From positions 558,001-622,000 of the forward strand of contig NZ_WRPA01000001.1 of assembly GCF_009831655.1 (NCBI RefSeq): a stretch of DNA of 64,000 nt, written 5' to 3'. Shown here in pieces: positions 1 to 11,505 of this stretch. Numbering within the stretch: position 1 is the first letter of the stretch; each line of letters starts with the position of its first letter. A program made the translations under genes and the position numbers. The notes under the pieces are model-generated. The model saw only the letters and a list, made by a program, of their open reading frames with translations, had not been told where the DNA came from and made no database searches. Source of the stretch: Shewanella insulae. Its GTDB lineage: Bacteria; Pseudomonadota; Gammaproteobacteria; Enterobacterales; Shewanellaceae.

Positions 1-468
1 ATTCTGCTCAACAACGAGATGGATGACTTCTCCGCCAAGCCTGGCGTGCCTAACGGCTATGGCCTGATCGGCGGAGATGCCAATGCGGTAGAAGGCGGCA
101 AGCGCCCCCTCAGCTCCATGAGCCCCACCATAGTGATGAAAGACGGTAAACCCTTCATCGTCACCGGCAGCCCAGGCGGCTCACGCATCATCAACACCAC
201 GCTTCAGATCATCATGAATGTGATCGATCATGGGCTCAATATCGCCGAGGCCAGCTATTCCAGCCGTGTGCATCACCAGTGGCTGCCCGACGAGCTACGG
301 GTGGAGAAGAGCCTCAATCGCGATACCATCTCACTACTGGAAGCCAGGGGCCACAAGGTCAGCGTCAAAGATGCCATGGGCTCGACTCAGTCGATCATGA
401 TCACCGACGAGGGAATGTTCGGCGCCTCAGATCCTCGCCGCGCAGGTAGTGCAGCGGCAGGTTACTAG
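1..468 (+). CDS. ggt: Gamma-glutamyltranspeptidase, C-terminal part (window starts inside the gene)
   Basis: The reading frame is open from base 1 and ends with TAG at 466-468, so only the last 155 residues are visible. GGT hydrolyses or transfers the gamma-glutamyl group of glutathione and related compounds in the periplasm. The visible part is the small catalytic subunit: the NNEMDDF segment near residue 5, the PLSSMSPTIV segment that shapes the oxyanion hole and substrate site, and the GSPGGSRII stretch are all GGT hallmarks. The catalytic Thr and the signal peptide lie upstream of the window. It converges on the chemoreceptor gene and shares a terminator with it. Family assignment is firm; the exact paralogue cannot be judged. 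Confidence 0.93.
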   Translation: MLLNNEMDDFSAKPGVPNGYGLIGGDANAVEGGKRPLSSMSPTIVMKDGKPFIVTGSPGGSRIINTTLQIIMNVIDHGLNIAEASYSSRVHHQWLPDELRVEKSLNRDTISLLEARGHKVSVKDAMGSTQSIMITDEGMFGASDPRRAGSAAAGY

Positions 469-500
469 CGCTAGGCGAGACAGGGGCAGATGTCCAACAA

Positions 501-525
501 AAAAGGGAAGCTCGGCTTCCCTTTT
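501..525. terminator. Bidirectional intrinsic terminator between ggt and the chemoreceptor gene
   Basis: An 11-bp inverted repeat (501-511 with 515-525, loop TCG) has A-rich and T-rich flanks, so it can end transcription from both convergent genes. Confidence 0.85.
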
Positions 526-565
526 TAATTTGTCGTCACTGAGTGTTTTTACACTCAGCTTTCTA

Positions 566-2137
566 TCACTCGGTTCTCAGGCTCTGACGCCAGAACTGCT
601 GGGACAGATGGTGGGTCTTGGCCGACAAACGCGCCACCTGCTCACCGCGCTCCTCTGCAGCCTGAGTCTGACTCAGGCTAGCCAGCGCCAACTCGTTGAT
701 CAGCTGAATCGACTGGCTGATCTCGCTGGCCACCGCCGTCTGCTGACTCATGGCCGCGGCGTTGGCATCACTCATCTGATTGATCTTATCGATAGAGGCG
801 CGCAGTTCCTCGAAGGAGGCATCCACCTGCTGGGCCAAGCCTACCGAGTGCTGGGCCTGTCGCTGGCCCGCCTGCATGGTCTGACTCGCTTTTAGTGTAC
901 TGTCTCTGAATTTGCTGACAATCGCCTCAATATGACTGGTCGACTCGCTGGTGCGACTGGAAAGCTGACGCACCTCATCGGCCACCACGGCAAAGCCCCG
1001 ACCCGATTCACCGGCACGGGCCGCCTCGATGGCCGCATTAAGCGCCAAGAGGTTGGTCTGCTCGGCGATACCCCGTATCACCTCCAACACCTCGTTGATC
1101 TCCTGGCTGTCTTGTTCGATAGAAGCCACCACGGCAGAGAAATTACTCACCTCCTGATGCAGCCCCCTGATGGCCTGGATCACTTCGACCAGCAATTCGT
1201 GCCCCTTCTCGGCCGCCTCATGGCTCATGGACATCTCTTCGGCGGCCTGCTGAATATTCTGGCTTACCTCGTTGAAACTGGCACTCATCTCCTCCACCGC
1301 GGTGGCCGCCTGACTGGTCTGCTGGCTCTGACTATCGGCACGCTCCCGGGTATGGCTGATGGTCTCATTCAGGCTAACGCTAAGCTCCTGAATCGACTCG
1401 GCCGAGTCCGCCATACGTCCCACGGCCCCGCCAGTCTCCGTCTGCAAATATTGCAGGGCGAAGCCGAGTTTACCCAGCTCATCCTGTCGGCCACAATAAA
1501 CCGCAGTCGCCAAAGGATCTTCTATGACACCGCTCGCCTGCGCCACCAGGGCATTAAAGGGCTTAAGCGTCAGATAGAGCCCTGCAAACCCCAAACCCGC
1601 CGACAGCAGCAATGCCAACAGGGGCGAATAGCCGGCGAAACCGACGGCAACGCCGAGACTCGATAGCAAGAGCAATCCCAAGCGTTTGGTAAAGCCCAGG
1701 CGCGACGCCTTAAGTGCGCGGGGCTGTTTACCGGCATTGAGTTCACCGTAGATTGCCTGAGCGTTATCTATCTGCGCCTGGGTCGGTTTTCTACGCACCG
1801 ACTGATACTCATGTACCTCGCCACCTTCCCACACTGGAGCCACATAGGCGTTGACCCAGTAGTGATCCCCCGACTTGGCACGGTTTTTCACTACACCTAT
1901 CCAAGGTTTGCCCTGTTTAAGGCGGGACCACATGGATTCAAAGGCCGCCGGTGGCATGTCCGGATGGCGCACGATATTGTGGGGCTGGCGGTAGAGTTCA
2001 CCCTGGGTAAACTCAGACACCTGAGTAAAACCAGCATTGGCGTATTTGATCTTGCCCTTAAGGTCCGTGGTCGACAACAAGATAGTGTCGGCGGCAAACA
2101 CCTTCTCTTTCTGCGTGACGGGTTGGTTATTTTTCAT
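566..2137 (-). CDS. aer: Aer-like PAS-domain methyl-accepting chemotaxis (aerotaxis) receptor
   Basis: The 523-residue protein has the layout of Aer: an N-terminal PAS domain (about residues 10-115, including the NIVRHPDMP signature of the Aer PAS), a short hydrophobic hairpin at about 152-190 that anchors it to the inner membrane, and a long cytoplasmic coiled coil with the conserved receptor tip at about 353-388 ([20 protein letters not shown]). There is no periplasmic sensing domain. In this family PAS binds FAD and reports redox or electron-transport state to CheA/CheW. It is a single gene convergent with ggt. An FNR-type palindrome lies about 60 bp upstream of its ATG, fitting anaerobic control. 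FAD binding and the exact stimulus are inferred. Confidence 0.88.
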   Translation of the reverse strand: MKNNQPVTQKEKVFAADTILLSTTDLKGKIKYANAGFTQVSEFTQGELYRQPHNIVRHPDMPPAAFESMWSRLKQGKPWIGVVKNRAKSGDHYWVNAYVAPVWEGGEVHEYQSVRRKPTQAQIDNAQAIYGELNAGKQPRALKASRLGFTKRLGLLLLSSLGVAVGFAGYSPLLALLLSAGLGFAGLYLTLKPFNALVAQASGVIEDPLATAVYCGRQDELGKLGFALQYLQTETGGAVGRMADSAESIQELSVSLNETISHTRERADSQSQQTSQAATAVEEMSASFNEVSQNIQQAAEEMSMSHEAAEKGHELLVEVIQAIRGLHQEVSNFSAVVASIEQDSQEINEVLEVIRGIAEQTNLLALNAAIEAARAGESGRGFAVVADEVRQLSSRTSESTSHIEAIVSKFRDSTLKASQTMQAGQRQAQHSVGLAQQVDASFEELRASIDKINQMSDANAAAMSQQTAVASEISQSIQLINELALASLSQTQAAEERGEQVARLSAKTHHLSQQFWRQSLRTE

Positions 2138-2167
2138 ATTATTGTTCTTCTGGGTACAAAGACGTTA

Positions 2168-2212
2168 ACTATACTTATCTAATGTTATGAAAAACTCATT
2201 GATAATTATCAA
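2168..2212 (-). promoter_or_regulatory. FNR/EtrA-type operator and -10 element upstream of the aer-like gene
   Basis: TTGATAATTATCAA at 2199-2212 is a perfect palindrome and matches the FNR consensus TTGAT-N4-ATCAA. On the minus strand a TATAGT -10 lies at 2173-2168. This puts the box centre about 42-45 bp before the inferred start, the class II activation distance. The AT-rich core could also bind Fur or CRP weakly. Confidence 0.55.
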
Positions 2213-2257
2213 TAAAGATTATATTCCCTTAGAAATAATCAGGTTATCTAGCAAACC

Positions 2258-3979
2258 TTAATCGCTGGCGCGCTGCGCTCCACTCTTAGTCTCTTGCTTA
2301 GCCGACTCAGATAGCTGGTCTGTTGAGACTGCGAGCTCGACGAAGGCAGCGGTATACATCTGTAGATTGAGCATAAACTGCGCCTTGGTAATGAACTCAT
2401 GCTCGCTATGGCCCGTATATTCTACGCCAGGCATGGCGGGGCCGAAGCTGAGTGCGTTAGGAAACAGCTTGCTGTTGGTGGAGCCGCCGATAGCCACCGG
2501 CTTGGGCGATGGCGTATCGGTAAAGTGACCAAATACCGACAGCAGGGTCTGCAGATGGGGCGCCTTATCCATCAGCTTTGGCTCGCCCCAATAGGTCTCA
2601 ACGCCTCCGAAACTAACGGTGTGCTGCACCTGCCAGCTCTCCAGCGCCTCATACGTTTCTTTGTCCAGCTGCTCAGGCGTCTTGCCCACAGGGCGTCTCA
2701 GGTTAAGCACTATCTCTGTGCCCTGCTCATTTGGCTTCACCAGGGTCGCCGCCAGGGTCATTGGCCCCATGAAATCATCTTCATAGGCAATGGCGCCAAA
2801 CTGCTCGCCGTACAAGCCTAACCCCACCATCTGTTGGATAAACTGCGCCGTCAGTGCCGCCTCGCTGCGCGAAAAATGAATGCCCCTTAACAGCTCGGCC
2901 AGATGAGTCACGGCGTTTACACCCGCTTCAGGCGTCGAAGAGTGGGTCGACTTACCCTCAGCGATGATGGTGAGCAGCTCCCGGGCCTGGCCCTCCAATG
3001 ATGTCAGCTGAAATTGATACTTCATCCCCCGCTGGGCGCTGGCCTTCTCCTTTAACGCAACAATCATCTTCTTATCTAACCCAGAGATCTTGGCCACCGC
3101 CTGCTGGGGCACCTGACTGGCAAAGGCACCGCCAGAAAAACCATCTAAGCTAGGCGACGTGCCAGAGGATTCTTTACCATTCTTGGGCATCTTAGGAATA
3201 GTCAGGCGGATCTCACTCCAGCCCTTCTCTGCGGTCACGACCGGGTACTCGGCGTCTATGGTGATATTGATATCGGCGGGGGTAAACTCGGTCAGAAAGG
3301 CCTTTAGGGGCGCCCAATCCGACTCTTCGGCCAGATAGACCAAAAGCTCGATACGTCTGTTGAGGGCTAGCCCCTTGTCTTTAATCGCCTTCATGGCGTA
3401 CATGGCAGTGACGATTGGCCCCTTGTCATCTTCGGTGCCACGGCCAATCAGATATCCGGGCTGTGACTGACTGTCCAGGATAAAGGGATCTTGCTGCCAG
3501 AAACTGGCATCGGCTGGCTGCACATCGCCGTGGGTGATCACCCCAAGCTTGCGCTCGCCTTCGCCCAGACCGATCAGCACCACATAACCTTGGTCACTAT
3601 AATCCAGCCCCAGGCGCTGACTCAGGGACTTTAACTGCGCCTTAAAACCGATAAATTCGGGGTGAGTCAAGGGGGTCATCCCCTCGGTATCCACCGTCTT
3701 ATAGGGGATCAGCGTAGAGAGCGCAGTTATGGTCTCATCGCCATAGGTATCCAGGGCATATTGAGCCACTCGGTCGGCCTGGGCCGAGATCTTAGGCGTG
3801 GCTTGCAGAGGGGTTTTAGCATTAACATGTGAATCGGCTTGAGCACTAGGATGTGAATCTGCTTGAACCGAGGCAACAGCCAGGCCGCTACTCAGCAATA
3901 AACTAAGGGCGCCGACGGCCTTAAGGGAGAGTTTAAGGGTCATCTTGTTATTATCATTTTTAACGTCGAATTGACGCAT
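2258..3979 (-). CDS. Secreted M20-family metallodipeptidase
   Basis: The 573-residue protein begins with a Sec signal peptide (hydrophobic run at about residues 18-37, cleavage near ASVQA) and then shows the M20 fold: the ITHGDVQPAD metal-binding segment (His150, Asp152), GRGTEDDKGP (Asp184), the general base and metal ligand pair Glu218-Glu219 in LAEES, the dimerisation-domain HSSTPEAG motif, and a late metal-ligand region around GHSEHEF. It most resembles PepV/CNDP-type dipeptidases acting in the periplasm or outside the cell. Neither the ATG at 3979 nor the in-frame ATG at 3943 has a clear ribosome binding site. The second would leave a more typical signal peptide. Substrate specificity is unknown. 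Confidence 0.85.
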   Translation of the reverse strand: MRQFDVKNDNNKMTLKLSLKAVGALSLLLSSGLAVASVQADSHPSAQADSHVNAKTPLQATPKISAQADRVAQYALDTYGDETITALSTLIPYKTVDTEGMTPLTHPEFIGFKAQLKSLSQRLGLDYSDQGYVVLIGLGEGERKLGVITHGDVQPADASFWQQDPFILDSQSQPGYLIGRGTEDDKGPIVTAMYAMKAIKDKGLALNRRIELLVYLAEESDWAPLKAFLTEFTPADINITIDAEYPVVTAEKGWSEIRLTIPKMPKNGKESSGTSPSLDGFSGGAFASQVPQQAVAKISGLDKKMIVALKEKASAQRGMKYQFQLTSLEGQARELLTIIAEGKSTHSSTPEAGVNAVTHLAELLRGIHFSRSEAALTAQFIQQMVGLGLYGEQFGAIAYEDDFMGPMTLAATLVKPNEQGTEIVLNLRRPVGKTPEQLDKETYEALESWQVQHTVSFGGVETYWGEPKLMDKAPHLQTLLSVFGHFTDTPSPKPVAIGGSTNSKLFPNALSFGPAMPGVEYTGHSEHEFITKAQFMLNLQMYTAAFVELAVSTDQLSESAKQETKSGAQRASD

Positions 3980-4206
3980 TTTGCCACATTTATGTGCATC
4001 CAGGGTGCAAAAACAGCCATTTCAAAACATTTGTTACAAACAAAACACAAAATCGATAGATTTAACCGTCAGAGTAATGATAATGGGCAGTTTAATGTCG
4101 TCGCTTAAGGCATTTAAGCGTAGATATTTGCGGTCATCTAGGCCGCTTAACGAGTCGCAACACTAGATCGCGGCCTAAAACAAGCCAATCATCGGGGAAT
4201 TTAACT

Positions 4207-6387
4207 ATGAAGGGATTGACCCTCAAGCCAATCGTGTCGGCCATGGCTCTCGCCATCGCCTTAGGCGGCTGTAGCGCCCAGCAAGGTAGCAGCCAAGAAG
4301 CGGAAGTCGCACCCAACGTGGTCGCGCAGCGCATCATAGACAACAACGCCAACAACCCCTTCTTCAAGCCCTACGATACCTTCCTAGGTATGCCAGATTT
4401 CGACAAGATCAAGCCAGAGCACTACCTGCCAGCCTTCAAGGCGGGTATCGCCCAGCACAAGGCCGAGATCCAGGCCATTATCGATAACCCGGCGGCCCCA
4501 ACCTTCGCCAACACCATCGAAGCCATGGAATTTTCTGGCGATCTCACCACTAAGGTGGCCAGCGTCTTCTATAACCTCACCAGTGCCGACACCAACGAGC
4601 AGCTACAGGCGATCTCTAAAGAGGTCTCACCTATGCTATCTGCCGCCGGTGACGACATCCTGCTCAACGACAAGCTGTTCAAGCGCGTCAAGGCCGTCTA
4701 TGACCAGCGCGATAGCCTGACACTCAATACCGCCCAGCAGAAGCTACTGGAAGACACCTACAAGTCATTCACCCGCGGCGGCGCTAACCTGAGCGATGCC
4801 GACAAGGTTAAACTCAGAGCCCTGAACGAGAAGATCGGCAAGCTGAGCCTGGAGTTTGGCGACAACCTACTGGCCGAAACCAACGCCTTCGAGCTGGTGA
4901 TCGACAACGCCGCCGACCTCAAAGGTCTACCCCAGGATGTGATCAACACCGCCGCGCAAACCGCAGAGAAGAAGGGACATTCTGGCAAATGGGTATTCAC
5001 CACTCAGCGTCCGTCTATCACCCCATTCCTCACCTATGCCGACAACCGCGAGTTGCGTGAGAAGATCTACAAGGGTTACATCGAGCGTGGCAACAATGAC
5101 AATGCCAACGACAACAAGAAGATCCTGGCTCAGATGGCGGCCCTGCGCGCCGAGCGTGCTCAACTGATGGGTTATAAGAGCCATGCCCACTTCGTGCTGG
5201 AAGAGCGCACCGCCAAGACGCCCGAAAACGTCTACGGCCTGCTAGACAAGGTATGGCCTGCAGCACTTGGCCAGGCCAAGGCTGAGGTTGCCGTGATGCA
5301 GAAGCTGATCGACGAAGAAGGCGGAAACTTCAAGCTAGCCGCGTGGGACTGGTGGTACTATGCCGACAAGATCCGTGTGGCCAAATACAGCTTCAACGAG
5401 CAGGAAACCCGTCCCTACTTCTCGCTGGAAAACACTTTGAAGGGTGTGTTCTACACCGCCAACCGTCTCTACGGCATCACGGTCAAGGAGCGCACCGACC
5501 TGCCTAAGTACAACGACGAGGTACGTACCTGGGAAGTGTATGACAAAGACGGCTCCCTGATGGCGATCTTCCTGGGCGACTACTATGTACGCGACAGCAA
5601 GCGTGGTGGTGCCTGGGCTAACTCCTACCGCCAACAATATAGAATGCACGGCGTCGAGTCTAAGCCGATTATCGTCAACGTACTCAACTACCCACGTCCA
5701 GTGGGCGACGAGCCGGCGCTGCTGACCTTCGATGAGGCAAGCACCCTGTTCCACGAGTTTGGTCACGCCCTGCACGCCATGTTGTCCGATGTTGAGTATC
5801 GCTCACAGGCAGGTACCTCTGTGCCACGCGACTATGTAGAGTTCCCGTCACAGGTGATGGAAAACTGGATGACCCAGCCTGAAGTGCTGGCGCAATTTGC
5901 CAAACACTACAAGACCGGCGAGGTGATCCCTCAGTCTCTGGTTGAGAAGATCCAGGCAGCCAGCAAGTTCAACCAGGGCTTTGCCACGGTAGAATATATG
6001 GCGGCCACCAAGCTGGATCTCGACTGGCACACCCTGAGTGACGTCGAGCCTAAGGATGCGGCCAAGTTTGAAGCCGACTCCCTGAGCAAGATGGGCCTGA
6101 TCGAAGAGATCGCACCGCGCTACCGCAGCACCTACTTCTCACACATCTTCTCTGGCGGTTACTCCGCCGGTTACTACAGCTACCTCTGGTCTGATATCCT
6201 GGGTGCAGATGCCTTCGAGGCCTTCAAAGAAAACGGTATCTTCGACAAGGCAACCGCCGACGCCTTTAGAAACAATGTGCTGTCTCAAGGCGGCAGCGAA
6301 GATCCTATGCTGCTCTACAAACAGTTCCGCGGCAAGGAAGCGGGTATCGAGCCACTGCTTCGCAGTCGTGGCCTGCTAGCCAAGTAA
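4207..6387 (+). CDS. dcp: M3-family peptidyl-dipeptidase (Dcp-type), lipoprotein
   Basis: The 726-residue zinc oligopeptidase has His516-Glu-x-x-His520 in HEFGHAL and the third ligand Glu545 about 25 residues later, as in the Dcp/OpdA/thimet family. It starts with a lipoprotein signal peptide ending in the lipobox LGGC (Cys at about residue 22), so it is probably tethered to the envelope, unlike cytoplasmic E. coli Dcp. It would remove dipeptides from peptide C-termini or cut short oligopeptides, feeding amino-acid uptake together with the neighbouring secreted M20 peptidase. A short inverted repeat (CGCTTAA at 4102-4108 with TTAAGCG at 4114-4120) lies in the promoter region. A clean terminator follows the gene. 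Confidence 0.9.
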   Translation: MKGLTLKPIVSAMALAIALGGCSAQQGSSQEAEVAPNVVAQRIIDNNANNPFFKPYDTFLGMPDFDKIKPEHYLPAFKAGIAQHKAEIQAIIDNPAAPTFANTIEAMEFSGDLTTKVASVFYNLTSADTNEQLQAISKEVSPMLSAAGDDILLNDKLFKRVKAVYDQRDSLTLNTAQQKLLEDTYKSFTRGGANLSDADKVKLRALNEKIGKLSLEFGDNLLAETNAFELVIDNAADLKGLPQDVINTAAQTAEKKGHSGKWVFTTQRPSITPFLTYADNRELREKIYKGYIERGNNDNANDNKKILAQMAALRAERAQLMGYKSHAHFVLEERTAKTPENVYGLLDKVWPAALGQAKAEVAVMQKLIDEEGGNFKLAAWDWWYYADKIRVAKYSFNEQETRPYFSLENTLKGVFYTANRLYGITVKERTDLPKYNDEVRTWEVYDKDGSLMAIFLGDYYVRDSKRGGAWANSYRQQYRMHGVESKPIIVNVLNYPRPVGDEPALLTFDEASTLFHEFGHALHAMLSDVEYRSQAGTSVPRDYVEFPSQVMENWMTQPEVLAQFAKHYKTGEVIPQSLVEKIQAASKFNQGFATVEYMAATKLDLDWHTLSDVEPKDAAKFEADSLSKMGLIEEIAPRYRSTYFSHIFSGGYSAGYYSYLWSDILGADAFEAFKENGIFDKATADAFRNNVLSQGGSEDPMLLYKQFRGKEAGIEPLLRSRGLLAK

Positions 6388-6410
6388 GCGACAAGCCCCC
6401 ATCAATAGAC

Positions 6411-6437
6411 AAAAAGCACGCTCCGGCGTGCTTTTTT
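6411..6437 (+). terminator. Intrinsic terminator after dcp
   Basis: An 11-bp stem (6411-6421 with 6426-6436, loop TCCG) runs into a T tract. Confidence 0.9.
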
Positions 6438-6516
6438 ATTCCATCAAACCGCGAGGTTGTGCAATTTATCTACAACCTGCACAAGGGTTCACCAACCTAT
6501 AGCAAGTCGATACAAA

Positions 6517-6572
6517 CTGTCACATAAACAGTGGCTTACTGTCACAGTTTTTACATTTCATCTCTCTATAAT
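6517..6572 (+). promoter_or_regulatory. Pho-box promoter of the cpdB-like gene
   Basis: CTGTCAC occurs at 6517-6523 and 6539-6545 (22 bp apart, two 11-bp steps), and a weaker half-site TTTACAT is at 6550-6556. Exactly 10 bp after that is a perfect TATAAT -10 (6567-6572). PhoB sites are 11-bp direct repeats of CTGTCAT that replace the -35 and end about 10 bp before the -10, so both sequence and geometry fit. The remainder of 6388-6695 holds the dcp terminator and an untranslated leader in which I see nothing else. Confidence 0.6.
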
Positions 6573-6701
6573 TCGCCAAGTGGCACTCCTGCTTGGGCTG
6601 GCGAAAAACCCGTCTTACCAAGGTATTGCCGCACTGATGAAGCCCATCTGAAATCAACAGTGGCTTCGGGGTCAAACAATAAATAATAGAGATTGATGGA
6701 T

Positions 6702-8780
6702 ATGTTTAATAAAAAACTATTAGCCGTGGTTATCGCATCGAGTATCGGACTCACCGCCTGTAGCTGGAACGACGATGATGAAGATACGATCACCTCAGCA
6801 AACGTGAAGCTCAGGGTACTGGAAACCACAGATCTGCACACCAACATCATGGACTATGACTACTACCAGTCTAAGGTCGATCCCACCATAGGCCTGGCGC
6901 GCACCGCCAGCCTGATCCACGCCGCCCGTAAAGAGGCGAGCAACTTCGTTTTGGTAGATAACGGTGACCTGCTGCAGGGCAGCCCTATGGGCGACTACAT
7001 GGCCAAGATCGGCCTGCAGGAGGGCGATGTTCATCCCGCCTACAAGGCGATGAACACCTTAGACTATGAGGTGGCCAACATAGGTAACCATGAGTTTAAC
7101 TATGGCCTGGATTTCCTCGAGAAGGCCCTGAGCGGTGCCGAATTCCCCTATATCAACGCCAACGTCTACTGCGCGGCCGATGACTGCTGGAATGACATTA
7201 AGAAAGGCGACAACCTGTTTACCCCTTACCTGATCAAGGAGAAAGTGGTTGTCGATACCCAGGGGCGTGAACACACCATCAAGATAGGTTACATAGGCTT
7301 CGTGCCACCACAGATCATGTTGTGGGACAAGCAGCACCTGACCGGTAAGGTAGAAGCCAAAGATATCATAGAAACTGCCAAGCTATTCGTGCCTAAGATG
7401 AAGGCCGAAGGCGCCGATGTGATCATCGCCATCCCACACTCGGGCATAGGCTCGACGGAAAACCCAGGCGATGCCATGGCCGAGAATGCCACCTTCGCCC
7501 TGACTAATGTCGAAGGCATTGACGCCATCATGTTTGGCCATAGCCACTCTATCTTCCCACACGCCAACTATGCCGATCTGCCCAATACCGATGTAGAGAA
7601 GGGTCTGCTCAACGGCGTGGCCGCCGTCATGCCGGGCCGCTGGGGCGACAACTTAGGGGTGGTTGATCTTAAGTTGACCCTTAAAGATGGCACCTGGTCG
7701 GTAACCGATGCCCAGACTGAGGCGCGTCCTATCTATGATGGCGCCAACAAGGTCGCCCTGGTAGACGCCGACAAGGATATTCACGATGCGGTCGAACTTG
7801 AGCATCAAGGCACCCTCGCCTTCGTGGATCAGCCCATAGGTGTCGCCGCGGCCAACATGTATAGCTTCCTGACGCTGGTACAGGATGACCCTACGGTGCA
7901 AATCGTCTCGGATGCTCAGATAGCCCAGGTCAGCGCCAAGCTGCCAGACTCGCTGCAGGGGATCCCAGTACTCTCGGCAGCCGCCCCCTTCAAGGCAGGT
8001 GGTCGTCACGCCACCGAGGCCGATGCCTCGCAGTTCGTGCAGGTGGATGCCGGCAATCTTACCTTTAAGAACGCTGCCGACCTCTATCTCTACCCGAATA
8101 CCATGGTGGCGGTGAAGATCACAGGCGTCGAGCTGAAAGACTGGCTCGAGTGCAGCGCCAACCAGTTCAATCAAATAGACCCAAGCTCAAGCGAGCCTCA
8201 GTCTCTGATCAACTGGAACGGCCATCCGACCTACAATTTCGATGTAATAGACGGCGTTACCTATAAGATAGATGTCACTCAGCCAAGCAAGTTTGACCGT
8301 GACTGCGCCGTTATTGCAGGCAATGAAAACGCCCAGCGTATCGTCGATCTGGCCTACACCACGCCAACCGGCGAGGTGCTAACCGGTGAGGCGTTAAGCA
8401 CCCAGGAGTTTATCGTAGCCTCTAACAACTACCGCGCCTTCGGCGGCAAGTTTGCTGGCACGGGTGCTGAGTATGTGGTGATGGAGCTACCAGACACCAA
8501 CCGTGAGGCCCTGGCCGCCTATATCACGGCGCAATCTAAGCCAAACGATCAGGGTGGCTATGATGGCATGGTGGATCCAAGAGCCGACTACAACTGGGAC
8601 TTCAAGACCATAGACACTCAGGTGGCGCTGGATATCCGCTTCGAGACCCAGAACAGCGACAAGGCCGACAAGTTCATCAGCGACAACCAGCTGCGCAAGA
8701 TGGAAAAGCTGGCCGAGCCTGATGCGCTGGGCTTTGCCATCTACCGCATCGATCTGACCAATGAGCCCGCTGCGAAATGA
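6702..8780 (+). CDS. cpdB: CpdB-type 2',3'-cyclic-nucleotide 2'-phosphodiesterase / 3'-nucleotidase, lipoprotein
   Basis: The protein follows E. coli CpdB closely: the metal-binding ETTDLHTNIMDYDYY start of the calcineurin-like phosphoesterase domain, VDNGDLLQGSP, IGNHEFNYGLD and FGHSHSIFP, then the 5'-nucleotidase C-terminal domain. It would release phosphate and nucleosides from RNA breakdown products in the periplasm. A lipobox (LTAC) at about residue 20 implies a membrane anchor, whereas E. coli CpdB is soluble. I chose the ATG at 6702 because AGAGA at 6688-6692 then has 9-bp spacing; TTG 6693 and ATG 6696 are alternatives. The Pho-box promoter upstream fits phosphate-starvation control. 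Confidence 0.9.
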   Translation: MFNKKLLAVVIASSIGLTACSWNDDDEDTITSANVKLRVLETTDLHTNIMDYDYYQSKVDPTIGLARTASLIHAARKEASNFVLVDNGDLLQGSPMGDYMAKIGLQEGDVHPAYKAMNTLDYEVANIGNHEFNYGLDFLEKALSGAEFPYINANVYCAADDCWNDIKKGDNLFTPYLIKEKVVVDTQGREHTIKIGYIGFVPPQIMLWDKQHLTGKVEAKDIIETAKLFVPKMKAEGADVIIAIPHSGIGSTENPGDAMAENATFALTNVEGIDAIMFGHSHSIFPHANYADLPNTDVEKGLLNGVAAVMPGRWGDNLGVVDLKLTLKDGTWSVTDAQTEARPIYDGANKVALVDADKDIHDAVELEHQGTLAFVDQPIGVAAANMYSFLTLVQDDPTVQIVSDAQIAQVSAKLPDSLQGIPVLSAAAPFKAGGRHATEADASQFVQVDAGNLTFKNAADLYLYPNTMVAVKITGVELKDWLECSANQFNQIDPSSSEPQSLINWNGHPTYNFDVIDGVTYKIDVTQPSKFDRDCAVIAGNENAQRIVDLAYTTPTGEVLTGEALSTQEFIVASNNYRAFGGKFAGTGAEYVVMELPDTNREALAAYITAQSKPNDQGGYDGMVDPRADYNWDFKTIDTQVALDIRFETQNSDKADKFISDNQLRKMEKLAEPDALGFAIYRIDLTNEPAAK

Positions 8781-8813
8781 TCGCGCTGTAAAGAGCGTCA
8801 TAGCTAAATAGCC

Positions 8814-8837
8814 AAAAGCGCCTGCGGGCGCTTTTTT
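8814..8837 (+). terminator. Intrinsic terminator after cpdB
   Basis: A 9-bp stem (8814-8822 with 8827-8835) is followed by T residues. Confidence 0.88.
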
Positions 8838-8903
8838 ATTGGCTTGCGGACTGCCGCTGAAATAGCGTAGATTGACACTCACAGCCCACAATTAACATGC
8901 ATC

Positions 8904-9506
8904 ATGTCTCTCAGCCAACTGCCCTTTTCACAATCCTGCGAAAACAACAAGACGCCTATCCTGGCGATACTTAAACAGAGCTTTAAGACCACGCGGCGGG
9001 TGCTTGAAGTCGGCAGTGGCACAGGCCAGCACGCTGTATTCTTCGCCGCGCACCTGCCCCATCTCACCTGGTGCCCCAGCGATCAGCCTCAATTTATTGC
9101 GCCGCTTGAGAAGCGCATCGCCCTACAGGGCGGCGATAATATCGCGCCGCCCGTCAGCCTGGATGTCACCGCCCCTTGGCCCCTGGCCCAGGGAGAGGTT
9201 GATGGCATCTTCAGCGCCAATACGCTGCACATCATGAGTGAGGCCATGGTCACCGATTTCTTCAGGGGCGTTGAGCACCACCTCAGCGATAATGGCAGCC
9301 TCTGCGTCTACGGCCCCTTCAACTACAACAACCAATATACCAGCGAGAGCAATCGCCAGTTCGATATCTGGCTCAAGCATCGCAACATTCACAGCGGCAT
9401 CCGCGATATCGAATGGATAATGGATCGGGCAGACACGGCGGGCCTTAGCCTACAGGCCGACCATGCCATGCCCGCCAACAATCGGCTGCTGCATTTTTCA
9501 CGTTAA
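8904..9506 (+). CDS. DUF938-family SAM-dependent methyltransferase-like protein
   Basis: The 200-residue protein has the Rossmann SAM-binding motif LEVGSGTGQHAVFFA at about residues 31-45 and the acidic SDQPQ segment after strand 2. This matches the DUF938 family, whose substrate is not established. No transmembrane segment or signal peptide is evident, so it is probably cytoplasmic. It is a single gene between two terminators and converges on the acyl-CoA dehydrogenase. Methyltransferase activity is inferred from the fold alone. Confidence 0.82.
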   Translation: MSLSQLPFSQSCENNKTPILAILKQSFKTTRRVLEVGSGTGQHAVFFAAHLPHLTWCPSDQPQFIAPLEKRIALQGGDNIAPPVSLDVTAPWPLAQGEVDGIFSANTLHIMSEAMVTDFFRGVEHHLSDNGSLCVYGPFNYNNQYTSESNRQFDIWLKHRNIHSGIRDIEWIMDRADTAGLSLQADHAMPANNRLLHFSR

Positions 9507-9530
9507 CGCATTCCCCTGGTGCTAGGCATT

Positions 9531-9556
9531 AAGAAAGGGCCTTTCGGCCCTTCTTA
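9531..9556. terminator. Bidirectional terminator between the DUF938 gene and the acyl-CoA dehydrogenase
   Basis: The hairpin AAGAAAGGGCC / GGCCCTTCTT with a TTTC loop sits between the two convergent stop codons. Confidence 0.8.
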
Positions 9557-9617
9557 GTCAATCCAATCTGACTCAATCCTAACTTGCTCATGCAAATCTG
9601 GCCGAGTCGAATCTTGC

Positions 9618-11408
<1,791 letters not shown>

Positions 11409-11505
11409 TCCTTATTCCTTCTATTGTCGAAACCCAAAACGAACAGGCGCTAGCCGGGACATTAGCGCTCGCTCAACTATAGTGCTCCGACCACTTTACC
11501 CAAAT

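Noticed and set aside
932..1666. Long open frame opposite the chemoreceptor gene
   Set aside because: It is a shadow of the receptor coiled-coil codons in another frame; the opposite strand has strong protein-family motifs.
3981..4166. 61-codon frame between the M20 peptidase and dcp
   Set aside because: No ribosome binding site, no recognisable protein features, and it covers the likely dcp promoter.
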